A DNA stretch of 64,000 bases, taken from contig JAOPHQ010002276.1 in assembly GCA_030340625.1 (NCBI GenBank), positions 62,001-126,000 on the forward strand. The letters run 5' to 3'. The notes under the pieces were generated by a model that was given only the letters and a program-made list of their open reading frames with translations, did not search any database and was not told the origin of the DNA. This DNA is from Merluccius polli. Lineage: Eukaryota > Chordata > Actinopteri > Gadiformes > Merlucciidae. Both the position numbers and the translations under genes were made by a program. Each line of letters begins with the position of its first letter. Position 1 is the first letter of the stretch. Of the stretch, positions 1 to 10,873 are shown piece after piece.

Positions 1-2
1 AC

Positions 3-3000
3 TTGTCTGCATTGACAGAACCAGAACGGATGCAGGTCAGGTCTTTGTTGCAGAGGTTTAGTTCAGTTTTCTCTGCCCATGAAGGTGACCTTGGTTGCAC
101 AAATCTAGTCTCGCATGATATTCCTCTGCTGGACGAGGTCCCAGTTCGGCAAAGATACCGACGCATTCCACCATCTGAGTATGAGGCCGTCAAGACTCAC
201 ATCAACCAGCTCCTTGAAGCCCAGGTGATAAAGGAAAGCAGTAGTCCCTACGCTTCCCCGATCGTCCTGGTGCGCAAGAAGGACGGCAGCCTACGTATGT
301 GCGTCGATTATCGCCAGCTCAACGCAAAGACCCGCAAGGACGCTTTTCCCTTACCCCGCATTGAGGAGAGTCTCGATGCGCTCTCTGGGGCTCAGTGGTT
401 TTCCACTCTCGATCTGGCGAGCGGTTATAATCAAGTACCAGTCTCAGAGCACGACAAGCAGAAAACCGCCTTTTGCACCCCGTTCGGGCTGTTTGAGTGG
501 AATCGCATGCCGTTTGGGCTGTGCAATGCACCGAGCACATTTCAGCGCCTCATGCAGAGAATGTTCGGAGACCAGCAGTGTGAATCCCTTTTGTTGTATT
601 TGGACGACATTATTGTGTTCTCGTCCTCCGTTTCCCAGCATGTCCAACGGCTGGAGGTGGTTCTGGACCGGCTCCAGAGGGAAAGTCTTAAGGTCAAGCT
701 CTCCAAATGTTCTTTCTTTCAACGAAAGGTCAGCTACTTGGGTCATGTCATCTCTGACCAGGGTGTTGCTACCGATCCCGCAAAAATTGAGGCTGTAGCC
801 AAGTGGCCACGTCCCAGCCAGGTGTCAGAGCTGCGCTCATTTTTGGGCTTCGCCAGTTATTACCGGCGTTTCGTTGAGGGCTTTGCCGGTCTGGCTGGCC
901 CTTTGCACAAGTTGGTGGCCAAGCTGGCTGGCACAAAGTCCAAGAAGGGGTCCAGACAGGAGCTCCAGGCAGCGTGGACCGCTCAGTGTGAAGAGAGCTT
1001 TGAAGCGCTCAAGTCTAGGTTGACCTCTACACCAGTATTGGCATTTGCGGATTTCTCACGTCCCTTCATTTTGGAGACAGACGCCAGCCACAGTGGGCTT
1101 GGGGCGGTTCTGTCCCAAGAGACTGAAGGTGGGATTCGGCCGATAGCATACGCTAGTCGGGGCCTTCGACCAACAGAGCAGAACATGGTCAATTATAGCT
1201 CCATGAAACTGGAGTTTCTTGCTCTAAAATGGGCCATGACCGAAAAATTTCGCGAATACCTTTTGGGGCACCGGTGCCGGGTTTTCACAGATAACAATCC
1301 TTTGAGCTATCTTCAGTCAGCCAAGCTAGGTGCAGCTGAACATCGTTGGGCTGCCCAGCTGGCAGCATTTGACTTTGAGATCAAGTATCGATCTGGTCGC
1401 AGCAATAAGAACGCTGATGCCCTCTCCCGGCAGCCCACTTCCAGCACTAGTTTGGCTGAGCAAGTCTTGCCTAGCACCTCAGTCCCTCTTGCTCTTCAGT
1501 CCGCTCTCCAGTCAGCGCCATGTACCAACTTGGTGTCCGCAGCTCAGGCGGTGGTATCGGTCTTTCCCCCTCATTCTTTTCCTGACATCTGTGCTTTGCA
1601 GGAGGCTGATCCTCTCCTGAAGGAGATCTTGGTGCATTGGAGAAGGCAGATTAAGCCTACACCAGCAGAGAAACAGCAGCTCACCAAACTGTCTTTGGCC
1701 CTGTTAAAGCAATGGGATCGTCTTGTGGAGAAAGAAGGTGTTCTGTACCGCCGGATCCATCGTCCAGATGGAGGCGAGGAAATCCTTCAGCTTGTTTTGC
1801 CATCTGTCCTCAAGCAGGACATTTTGACACAGCTGCACCAGGAACACGGCCACCAGGGTGTGGAGCGTACTACCGAGCTTGTCCGACAGCGTTGTTATTG
1901 GCCGGGAATGACGTCTGACATCAGCTTGTGGGTCCAACGGTGCGAGCGTTGCCAGGTGGCAAAGGAGACCAGACCAGTGTCTGGCGGCTTCATGGGGCAC
2001 TTGTTGGCATCACGGCCAAATGAGATCGTGGCCATGGACTTCACCCTGTTGGAGCTTTCCCAAGGTGGTTTCGAAAACGTGCTGGTGATAACTGATGTAT
2101 TTAGCAAGTACACGGTTGCTGTCCCAACTCGTGATCAGAGGGCTTCCACTGTTGCCCAGGTTCTCTTGAATGAGTGGTTCTTCAGGTTTGGCGTCCCTGG
2201 CCGCATTCACTCCGATCAGGGCAGGTGTTTCGAGAGTGCATTGATCCAACAGCTCTGTCACTTGTATGGGGTCAGCAAGTCACGCACCACTCCGTACCAT
2301 CCGGCTGGCAATGGGCAGTGTGAGCGATTTAATAGAACGCTCCACAACCTCTTGCGCACCTTACCAGTGTCACGGAAACGTGACTGGGTTTCTTGCCTTC
2401 CCCATGTACTCTTTTGTTACAATACCACCCCCCATCAGGGTACTGGAGAGTCACCATTTCTTTTGATGTTTGGTCGTGAACCCCGGCTCCCTGTCGATTT
2501 TCTCTTGGGTCGTGTCCAGGACCCAGTGCCGGGGGAGGTTCAGGACTGGCTGGTTGAGCACCAGGCTAGACTTGAGGTGGCTTTTCACAACGCTCGGGAA
2601 CGGTTGCTTGTGGCTGCTGAACGTCGTAAAGAACGTCATGATCAAGGGGTACGTGATGCTCCACTGAAAGTGGGCCAGTTGGTTTATCTTCGTGACCATA
2701 GTGCTAGGGGTCGCCACAAGATCCAGGACATCTGGGGCTCTGTTGTTTACCAGATCCTGAGAGCCCCCTCTGGTGGTGGGCCTGTTTATACCATCGCCCC
2801 AGTGGACAACTTGGAGAAGACCAGGAACGTGCACCGTGACCAGCTCAAGGCCCAGGTCGGGCCTGAACCGGTCCCACAGTTCCATCCGTCTTCCCCTCCA
2901 GCAACCTCAGAGGTTTCGGAGGATTCTCTTGAAGGGGATCTATGGGTACTGGTTCCCGGCTCCCCAGCACCAATGGCCCCTACGCCACCAAGGTTGCCCA

Positions 3001-3257
3001 GATCCACAGGGCCCAATGCAGTAGCCTTGGTGGACAATCAGCCAGCTCCTGAGACCTCTGCAGCCGCTCCCTCTTCTCAGAGACAAGCATCCTCCACTGC
3101 ACCATCCGTTCCCCGCCGTACCCCTCGGTTAACAGCTGGGCAGCATTCAAACGTTTATCATCTTCCTCGGCCGCTGGGTCATGAGAACAACGGTGCCATT
3201 GGACTTCTAGGGCCCATGGCAAATGCACAGTCAGCGGTCTTTCGCCCTTGGTGCTAG
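3..3257 (+). CDS. Ty3/gypsy pol polyprotein, 5' end cut by window edge
   Basis: This is the C-terminal 1084 residues of a Ty3/gypsy retrotransposon polyprotein: reverse transcriptase, RNase H and integrase. The RT active site YLDD is at about residue 199, preceded by the FPLPRIEE and MPFGLCNAP blocks. RNase H starts near ETDASHSGLG (about residue 357). The integrase has an HHCC zinc finger (HQEHGHQG, then CERCQ), followed by acidic residues in AMDFTLL, HSDQGR and GQCERF, the usual D,D,E set. Beyond that lie a GPY/F-like module (IWGSVVYQIL) and a proline/serine-rich tail. No stop or frameshift interrupts the frame. Gag and protease would lie upstream of the window. The stop is followed within about 55 bases by a purine tract and the 3' LTR, so the element looks recent and possibly functional. 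Strand, order and LTR position agree. The first bases are open to the window edge, so no start is assigned. Confidence 0.95.
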   Translation: MSALTEPERMQVRSLLQRFSSVFSAHEGDLGCTNLVSHDIPLLDEVPVRQRYRRIPPSEYEAVKTHINQLLEAQVIKESSSPYASPIVLVRKKDGSLRMCVDYRQLNAKTRKDAFPLPRIEESLDALSGAQWFSTLDLASGYNQVPVSEHDKQKTAFCTPFGLFEWNRMPFGLCNAPSTFQRLMQRMFGDQQCESLLLYLDDIIVFSSSVSQHVQRLEVVLDRLQRESLKVKLSKCSFFQRKVSYLGHVISDQGVATDPAKIEAVAKWPRPSQVSELRSFLGFASYYRRFVEGFAGLAGPLHKLVAKLAGTKSKKGSRQELQAAWTAQCEESFEALKSRLTSTPVLAFADFSRPFILETDASHSGLGAVLSQETEGGIRPIAYASRGLRPTEQNMVNYSSMKLEFLALKWAMTEKFREYLLGHRCRVFTDNNPLSYLQSAKLGAAEHRWAAQLAAFDFEIKYRSGRSNKNADALSRQPTSSTSLAEQVLPSTSVPLALQSALQSAPCTNLVSAAQAVVSVFPPHSFPDICALQEADPLLKEILVHWRRQIKPTPAEKQQLTKLSLALLKQWDRLVEKEGVLYRRIHRPDGGEEILQLVLPSVLKQDILTQLHQEHGHQGVERTTELVRQRCYWPGMTSDISLWVQRCERCQVAKETRPVSGGFMGHLLASRPNEIVAMDFTLLELSQGGFENVLVITDVFSKYTVAVPTRDQRASTVAQVLLNEWFFRFGVPGRIHSDQGRCFESALIQQLCHLYGVSKSRTTPYHPAGNGQCERFNRTLHNLLRTLPVSRKRDWVSCLPHVLFCYNTTPHQGTGESPFLLMFGREPRLPVDFLLGRVQDPVPGEVQDWLVEHQARLEVAFHNARERLLVAAERRKERHDQGVRDAPLKVGQLVYLRDHSARGRHKIQDIWGSVVYQILRAPSGGGPVYTIAPVDNLEKTRNVHRDQLKAQVGPEPVPQFHPSSPPATSEVSEDSLEGDLWVLVPGSPAPMAPTPPRLPRSTGPNAVALVDNQPAPETSAAAPSSQRQASSTAPSVPRRTPRLTAGQHSNVYHLPRPLGHENNGAIGLLGPMANAQSAVFRPWC

Positions 3258-3312
3258 TGTGTTGAAAGCTTTATTTATCGTCGGGGCGACGATACACAAC
3301 TAGGGGGTGGAA

Positions 3313-4151
3313 TGTGGCAGGATGGTCTTTCCTTCCATCCCTTCCCCCCTCCTCCTTGCTCCACCCACCTCAGGTGTGCACAGTTGCGCTGATTGAGGGG
3401 CGGCGCTGCGAGCTTTCTTGTACTGGTCTGGTCACACCTGCAGCCTCTCTCCTTTTGGCTCTTCCCGTCCTCCGTGGTGGCTGTGGCCTGGCGTGGCAGA
3501 GCTGGTGCAGGCGTCGAAGCCTGTAGTGTGTCTGTGTGAGGAGCCCTGTTTCCCGTGGTGGATTGTTGTGGCGCACGTCTCCGGTGTGAAACGACAGGTA
3601 TGTGCGCCTCTGTCCTCCCTCCCACTTAGCGTGCCACAGGGCGCATCTGGTGATGCGGTTCTCTTTTGTTTTAGTGTTGTGGTGTGGCAGGCTGCTGTTG
3701 CCTTTGGGGCCGAGTTGCCCCGCTGGAGGCCGTCTGTGTGTGGTCGTAGCTCCTCGCTGGTAGGTTGGCGTTGTCCGCCCTCCCCTTTCCTTTTACCTGC
3801 TGCGTAATCCTCCTGGCTAATGTAAATATTCTGTGTCACAGCTGAAGCAGGCGGAAGCGTGCATCCACTCACCTGTCTGCTGTGACGCTGCGGCGGCGAG
3901 GTCCAGGCCGGTGATTTGTTGCTGCGGCGCTGCTGTCTTGTTAACTGTCTAATCTTGCCTTACTGGAACTGTGTTTTGTTGCTCGTCGGCTTTCCAGAGC
4001 CCTACTGGAGTAGTTGCAGCGACACGCTCTTCCCTGAGCTGGCTTATAGCCACCGGAATCTCTTTTAATTTCTTAACTGCTGAATAGGATTTATTTTGTT
4101 TAATTCAATTATTATTGAGTTATTGATTGTTTGTTTACCCAAAATATATAT

Positions 4152-4223
<72 letters not shown>

Positions 4224-4734
4224 CGAGCAGGTGTGCGTGTTTCTTTTGATATTTTATTATTCTATTGCTGTACTCAGCTGTGAGGCCCGTTTTATTAATC
4301 TGTGTTTTTTTCCTTGTGGACAGGTGCTGTGGGCCAAGTGGCGACCCAATCCCTGGTGGTGGTATTTTCTTCACGAACCCCCCTTCATTTGTGTGTGAGT
4401 GTGTGGTAGTGTCACGGGTGTTTTTGGTTAGTAATCCCTCCTTTGATTTGGGTCCGCCACGATGAGCCCCAGCCCTGTTCACCCTATTTCTCTGGCCCTA
4501 GCTCAAATGTTTATGCAGCCCATGTTGATTTGATGCATTGCATTCCTTAATTGTAATAATAAAAAGAAACTATTTTTATACTTTCACCAAACGTCTCTGC
4601 CCTGTGGTGTTTCGAACTTGTGGTAACCTATAGTAGACCTAACCGTTCTGATTAGCGTATATAACTATCTCCTGGGGCGAAACTCCCCAGGTGGCGTTGT
4701 CGTCAGAGACTTATACAGCCTTCCTCTCGCCACA
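3313..4734 (+). repeat. 3' long terminal repeat of the gypsy element
   Basis: The LTR starts TGTGGC right after a polypurine tract (CTAGGGGGTGGAA) and ends GCCACA, a perfect 6-base inverted terminus with TG...CA ends. At about 1.42 kb it is long for a fish gypsy element. An AATAAA polyadenylation signal is at 4558-4563. A (GT)n microsatellite (about 4157-4222) lies inside. The left LTR is outside the window, so pairwise LTR identity and the target-site duplication cannot be checked. Boundaries come from the inverted ends and the tract. Confidence 0.8.
4157..4222. repeat. (GT)n microsatellite inside the LTR
   Basis: An uninterrupted GT run with one TTT interruption lies inside the gypsy 3' LTR. 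Confidence 0.9.
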
Positions 4735-4750
4735 ATAGGGTTGTGTGGAG

Positions 4751-4915
4751 ATGTCTGTTAGCGATTGCTGCAGGCTTTGTTCATCCAATTTAAGAGTTCT
4801 AGGAACATATGGTCATTCTAAATTAATCTTTGATAGTAAAGACCAAGATAATGCTTGCAGTCAACTGTCGAAGCTGGGTCTTGTCATTGCTAATACGCCG
4901 CTTCGATCGTGTCGG
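4751..4915 (+). pseudogene. Possible zinc-binding exon remnant (C-x2-C)
   Basis: An open frame begins 17 bases after the LTR and has a coding look: a CCRLCSSN block followed by GTYGHSKLIFD and a helix-like stretch ending in RSCRV. From memory, it resembles N-terminal zinc-binding modules in TE-encoded or orphan fish proteins with a CxxC...CxxC plan. The second CxxC pair would be in a next exon. CGG|GTTTGG at about 4913 could be a donor, but this is speculative. No partner exon was found. The gypsy element may have inserted just upstream of, or inside, this unit. Confidence 0.3.
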
Positions 4916-5084
4916 GTTTGGGCACGACCTATACGTCACTGTTCTCAGGCCGCGCCTCCTGTTCGCTGATTGGAAGGACAAACTTGAGGGAAAAGAAATC
5001 ATTCTAACATACAGCACTCCCAGACCTAGTACTGAAGTGAAATGAAAATTGAGCGGAAGTACGGAGGCGGGCGGAACCAGGCTA

Positions 5085-6525
5085 GACTGCACACCCGATT
5101 TGAGTCACAACGAGCAGCTCTCGGTTGTGCTGCGAATAGTAAATTGTAATTTAAAAAAAGGCATAGCAATTCACGAACATTTTGTGATAAATGATACCAC
5201 AGGCAAAGGCCTGTTTGAGATATTTTTAGGGCACCTAGAAAAACTAGGTTTGAACCTTGCTAACTGTCGTGGCCAGTCATACGACAATGGCAGCAATATG
5301 CAGGGCAAGAACCAGGGGGTCCAGAAGAGAGTGCTAGATCTCAACAGCAAGGCCTTATGTGTTCCCTGTGGAAGTCACACACTGAACCTTGTTGTTGGTG
5401 ACGCAGCCAAGTCATCTATGGCATCAGTCAGTTTCTTTGGTCTGTTGCAGCGTCTCTACTCTCTCTTCAGCTCCTCAGTACACCGCTGGACCATCATCAA
5501 GGACCATGTGAAGACCTTCACCGTAAAGGCACTGTCTACAACGAGGTGGGAATGTCGAATTGAAGCTGTCAAAGCTGTTCGGTATCAGTTCCCTGACATC
5601 CTAAAGGCGTTGACTGCACTAGAGGACCATGCCAAGGAAAAGCGGGATGCAGAAGTTGCCTCGTCAGCTAGAGGGATCTTCAAGGAGATGCAGACATGGC
5701 CTTTTCTGGTAAGCACCATTGTATGGTACAATGTTTTGTACCAGATCAACAAAGTCAGCAAGCTTCTGCAGAGCCCCACAGTGTCAGTTGATACATTCAG
5801 GAGACAAATCACTGCAGTTACAGGCTTCTTACAGGAATTCAGAGAAATGGGATTCAACTCAGTTAAAACAGATGCCAGGGAAATTGCAGAGGAGATTGAG
5901 GTAGAAATGAGCTGGCCAGAGGTCCGAAAGAGAAGAGCAATACGAAGGAGGAGAGGAAACACAGGGTACAGCAGAAGAGATCTTCAAACGAGAAGTTTTT
6001 CTTCCTCTTGTCGATACAGCCCTGGTCACTGTCAAAGAACGGTTTTCCCATATGGAAACATTTTTCAAGCTTTATGGATTTCTGTACTCCAAGGACCTGA
6101 TGAAAAGCACAAAGGAGGCAGGAAGGCTAGGGGAATGCTGCCACAAATTGGAGCAGGCCACAGAAGATGTTGAAGCACAGGACCTGAGGCTGGAGGTAGA
6201 GGGGGCAGTTCAGTCCTTCCCCACAGACATCTCAACACCATCAGAGATGCTAAATCACATCTATAAGGAGAACATAGTTGAACTGTATCCAAATTTAAGT
6301 ATTGCACTCAGGCTCCTTCTTACTCTCCCAGTTACTGTAGCTTCAGGTGAGAGAAGCTTTTCTAAACTAAAACTCATAAAAACATACCTGCGAACCACCA
6401 TGACACAGGAAAGGCTGTCTTCCGTTGCTGTTCTTTCAATTGAGCAGGAAATGAGAAAATCATTAGACATGAAAGATGTCATAGCAAGATTTGCTGATGA
6501 CAAGGCTCGCAAAGTCACGTTTTAG
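5085..6525 (+). pseudogene. hAT-type transposase (ZMYM1-like DUF4371 + dimerisation domain), 5' truncated and frameshifted
   Basis: This is a transposase-derived gene of the hAT superfamily. The first frame (from about 5085) starts inside the catalytic core at DCTPDLSHNEQ. It continues through CRGQSYDNGSNM, CGSHTLNL and the STTRWECR block. The second frame, open from about 5941 to the stop at 6523-6525, carries the FLPLVDTAL block and the C-terminal hAT dimerisation domain (LLLTLPVTVASGERSFSKL). The two frames differ by a single-base shift near 5935-5945. No TTF or BED zinc finger is visible upstream, so the N-terminus is lost. No terminal inverted repeats are seen. The copy abuts a GA-rich array at 6530. 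A domesticated gene is less likely than a dead transposon because of the frameshift. Confidence 0.8.
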
Positions 6526-6529
6526 GAGA

Positions 6530-6680
6530 GATGAAGACACAGAGAGGGAGAGGAGAAAAAAGCTCAGAGATGAAGACACAGAGAGAGAGAGAGAGAGAGA
6601 GAGGAGAAGAACAAGTTCAGAGATGAAGACAGAGAGAGAGAGAGAGAGAGAGAGGAGAAGAAGAACAAGTTCAGAGATGA

Positions 6681-6715
<35 letters not shown>
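6530..6715. repeat. GA-rich minisatellite, left part of interrupted array
   Basis: Units of the type AAGTTCAGAGATGAAGACA followed by a variable (GA)n block repeat here. The same unit recurs at 12687-13290 on the other side of the LINE, so both pieces are one array split by the insertion. Confidence 0.9.
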
Positions 6716-6721
<6 letters not shown>

Positions 6722-6786
6722 TTGATTTTTAAACAATACTTTATTTACATTAGCTAACGGTAACAAACAGTTACACAATCAATAAA

Positions 6787-9700
6787 TTAGTTGAGGAAAT
6801 GTGCAAACTTTAACTCTCCACCGGTCACCCGGCACAACAGCTCCTCCTGAGCCCACTGCTGTTCAAACACATCTATGTTCCCTGTGACCCTGTGGAAGCA
6901 AAACTCCAGCCTCAGTCTTGCCTTCACGTTGTACCTCCACTGGGTCACGGGGTCAAGGGTCGGCCCACCCTGCAGTCTGTCTCTACGAGTCAGGTAGATC
7001 GACATTTTTGCTTCACCAATTAAAAAATTTAGGAGTCGACACTTTGCCTTTTCTGTCTTTTTAAAACCAACTCCACAAATAAAACCTGGGGCAGTAAAAA
7101 TGACACCAAATAGGTTAAAAACACGAGTTAAAACATTAAAAATGTCTGTCAATCTCCTGCACTCAGTAAAAACATGGAAGATGCTTTCCGTCAGTCCACA
7201 GAATGGGCACTCCTTCACAACACTGTGATTAAGAACAGATAAAAAGGCATTGGTGGCAATGGCACCATGTAAAATTCTCCACTGGAGATCTCCAGTTCTT
7301 TTTTTTAGCGGAGGTTTATATAAAGTTCTCCACTGGGGGCTCAGCCCACCCAGCCTCCCAGTCCACACACACTCCGCTCTGTCACACAGGCGCGTCTTGT
7401 GAATAGTTTTTACAGTTTGTGTACAGAGTCTTTTTGTCAGCCTTGTGTAGACTCAATGTCTCCCCATCACTGTGTCTCAGTAGGGGGCCGCTGAGCTCTG
7501 TGAACCCAGGGCACAGGTGGATCTCGGGATACGGGTCTGTGGGATCCGGCTCAGCCTCTCCCCTGCCGTATTTGAAGAGAAAGACTCTCTCCTCCGTCAG
7601 CCTCCTCCTCCAGAGCTCCAGGCTCCTCTGTGTCAGCCGGACAGAGCGCACCCCCAGCACGGAGCCCAGAGCTTGAACATCTGTAAGCTCTGGTCCTGCT
7701 GCATCAACCAGTTGTTTGAGGCAGGTAACGCTTGAGCTGCACAGCGCCGCCATCAGCCCAGGCACGGTGCTGCAACACACATCCATCTTTGCACCACAAA
7801 TTAGAGGCTCCTTTAACAACCAGTACAGAGAGTTACACTTCTCACTTCTTTTACATTTAAAAAGCCCCCAGGATTTAAAAACACCCTGATAAAAAGGAGG
7901 CAACCCACCTAACTTTAAGAATTTAAAATCAGTTAAAAACAGAGCAGCATCCAGTCCCAGGTTATTGACACGCCTGAGTATGCAGCTGGCCACGTCTCTC
8001 CACACCAGACCATCAGGTCCAGTCAGATACTTTTGAATGAACTGGAGCCTGAAGGTGGCTGTCCTACTAGCCAGGTGGACCAGGCCCTGGCCCCCCTCAT
8101 CTCTGGACAAATACAATACAGACTGTGGTATCCAGTGCAGTTTATCCCAGAAGAAATTAACAATCTTTACTTGAATCTGGACAATGAGACCTGTTGGAGG
8201 GTCCAGACAAGCTAACCGGTGCCATAACATGGAGGCCACCAGGTTGTTTAGGATTAGGACCCTCCCTCTAAAAGATATTTGTGGGTGGAGCCACCTCCAC
8301 TTGGCCAGTTTGTTATCTACCTTTTGTATAATTTCCTCCCAGTTTTTCCTTTCAGTGTCTTTGTTCCCAAGATAAACACCAAGATATCTCAAGCCTTCTC
8401 TTCTCCATATCAAGTTTTGCGGGAGAACAGGGAGGCCCTCCCGCCACTCGCCAACAGCTAGGGCCTCGCTCTTCCTCCAGTTCACCCTCGCAGCCGACAC
8501 AACAGAGAACTTTTCAATTACTGAATTTAAAACATGCACATCTTGTTGATCTTTTATAAAAACAATGACATCGTCAGCATATGCGGATAAAACCAATCTA
8601 CTGTTAAAACCAGGTAAAAGCAGGCCTCGAACAGATGATCTTATCTTTTGTAAGAGGGGTTCCAGGGAGAGTGCATAGAGCATCCCAGACAGGGCACAGC
8701 CCTGTCGGACACCTCTATGCACTCTAAAAGGAGCACACAAGCCACCATTAAACTTCAGCACACTCTCAATGTCACTGTACAACACCTTGATCTTGGCTAT
8801 GAGACCAGCGCTGAACCCAAACCTCTCCATGACCTTCCAAAGGAAGTCGTGTTCAACGCGGTCAAAAGCCTTTTCTTGATCTAATGCGATCAATCCAGTG
8901 TTTATGCCTAATGAACTGGAGACCTCCAAAACATCCCGAATTAGGTAGATATTATCTACCATGGACCTGCTGGGCACACAGTACGTCTGGTCCCGGTGGA
9001 GAATCTGCTCCATCGTTCCTTTGAGCCTATTGGCCAGGACTTTGGACAGTATTTTGTAGTCCGTGCAGAGGAGAGAGACAGGGCGCCAGTTTCTGATGTC
9101 TTGCAAGTTCCCTTTTTTTGGCAAGAGGGTGATCACGGCTCTCCGACATGAGAGTGGCAGTGACCCAGACACTAGGCTCTCATTAAACATTTCAAGAATG
9201 TCATGGGCCAAGATGTCCCAGAAGGCGTTGTAAAACTCAACAGTGAGTCCGTCAATGCCTGGAGCCTTTCTTCCCTGCATGCCCTTCAGTGCATCGTACA
9301 GCTCTTGTTGAGTCAGTGGGCTGTCGAGCTGTGGGTAAGTCTCTCCAGACACCTGCGGAAGTCCACCACAGACCTCCTCCATCAGTTCCTCGTTCTCCCT
9401 GAACTCATTCTCAAACAAAGAGGCGTAAAACTCAACAGCTCTCTTTCTAATCATACCTGGCTCTGTCAGCTCTTGCCCTGTCTCAGAGAGCAGAGAGTGA
9501 ATTTGTCTCCTCTGCCCTTGTTTCTTCTCAAGTCCAAAGAAGAAACTAGATGGAGCATCCATCTCCGTGATGTTTTGAATCCGGGACCGGACCAGCGCAC
9601 CTTGTACCTTAGTGTCCAGCAGGTTGGCTAATGCCATCTTTTTAGTCTTGAGGATTTCAATATATCCTCGATTTCCTGTGGACTCACTTGTACACTCGAG

Positions 9701-10747
9701 ATCCACAATATCAGTCTCCAGATCTCTGATAGATCTGGTGATGTCACGTGTGACATTGAGCGTGTGCTGCTGACATAAAAGTTTAATTAAAACCTTTCCA
9801 TGGTCCCACCACTGCCTCAAACTGACAAACTCTGTTTGTTTTTTTCTAAAATCATTCCAAAAATAACTTAGAGCCTCCCTGAAAGATTTATCAACAGTTA
9901 AAACAGAGTTAAAATGCCAATAGGCGCTTTTGGGTAAGATGTTCCTAATAAAAACGTCACATAAAACCAAAGAATGATCAGTAAAACCAACTGGTAAAAT
10001 CTTACACATTTTAACAACACCAACTCTATGCTTAAAAACATAAAACCGGTCAAGTCTGGCTAAAGAGATTCTGTTTTCTCTAGCGTGGGACCATGTATAC
10101 TGTCTGCAGCCCGTGTGCATCCTTCTCCATACGTCCACCAGGCCATGGGAGGAGACCAGCTGCCTCAAGGCATGCTGGGATACTGGATGAGGCTCTGCAT
10201 GGTTACGATCTAAAATCTCATTTTCAGTACAGTTAAAATCCCCACCCACAAATAAATAATCCTCCGGGCCACAGCTGTTTAAAATATCATTCATATTTTC
10301 AAAGAAGTGTTTCCTCTCTGTACCGTTGTTTGGAGCATAAATGTTGATAAAAACCACATTAAAATGTTCAAACCGAGCTCTGACTAAAAGACACCTCCAC
10401 TCCACAACATGCCTGACCTCCAAAGAGGTTGGAGTAAAACCTCTGGAGAACAGGAAGCCTACTCCTCCACTGAGGGTGGTGTTATGGCTTAAAACCAGTT
10501 CTCCTTCCCATTCTCTGTTCCAGTCTGCCTCGTTTCCAACATCACTGCGAGTTTCTTGTAAAAACAGGACATCAATGTGCTTCATTTTACTCATTTCAAA
10601 CACTACTGCTCTCTTTCTTGTTTCTCTGGCACCATTAACATTCAGACTGCCTATTTTAAAAACATCCATGATGATAAAGGTGTTAAGAACAAGACTAAAA
10701 ACAATCAATGAAATAGATAAAAATAAAACTTGTACATTCACCATCAT
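6787..10747 (-). pseudogene. LINE ORF2: endonuclease-reverse transcriptase, one frameshift
   Basis: ORF2 cuts target DNA and reverse-transcribes the element RNA at the nick. The main frame, 10747-7382, is 1121 codons. The likely true start is the Met at about 10669, just before FKIGSLNVNGARE, where the exonuclease/endonuclease/phosphatase fold begins. Endonuclease motifs are LQETRSD, INIYAPNNG, GGDFNCTEN, RLDRFYV and TDHSLVLC. RT motifs are WRPVSLLCTDYKILSKV, ALDQEKAFDRV, GVRQGCALS and AYADD near residue 724. A stop ends this frame at 7382. The rest of the protein (SPQWRTLY, CPFCGLTESIFHVFTEC) continues in another frame to 6787, so a 1-2 base indel lies near 7400-7420. That disables this copy; otherwise it is intact. 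Confidence 0.85.
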
Positions 10748-10873
10748 TAAAACACGAGTTGTTTCCTGACTTTAATTATCAGTTTTTTCAGTCTAAATAT
10801 TTCTTGGTCAGTCAGCTCTGACTCCACTCTGTGTTTCACATTGTATCTGGCTGAATTATAAAAACCCTGTATA

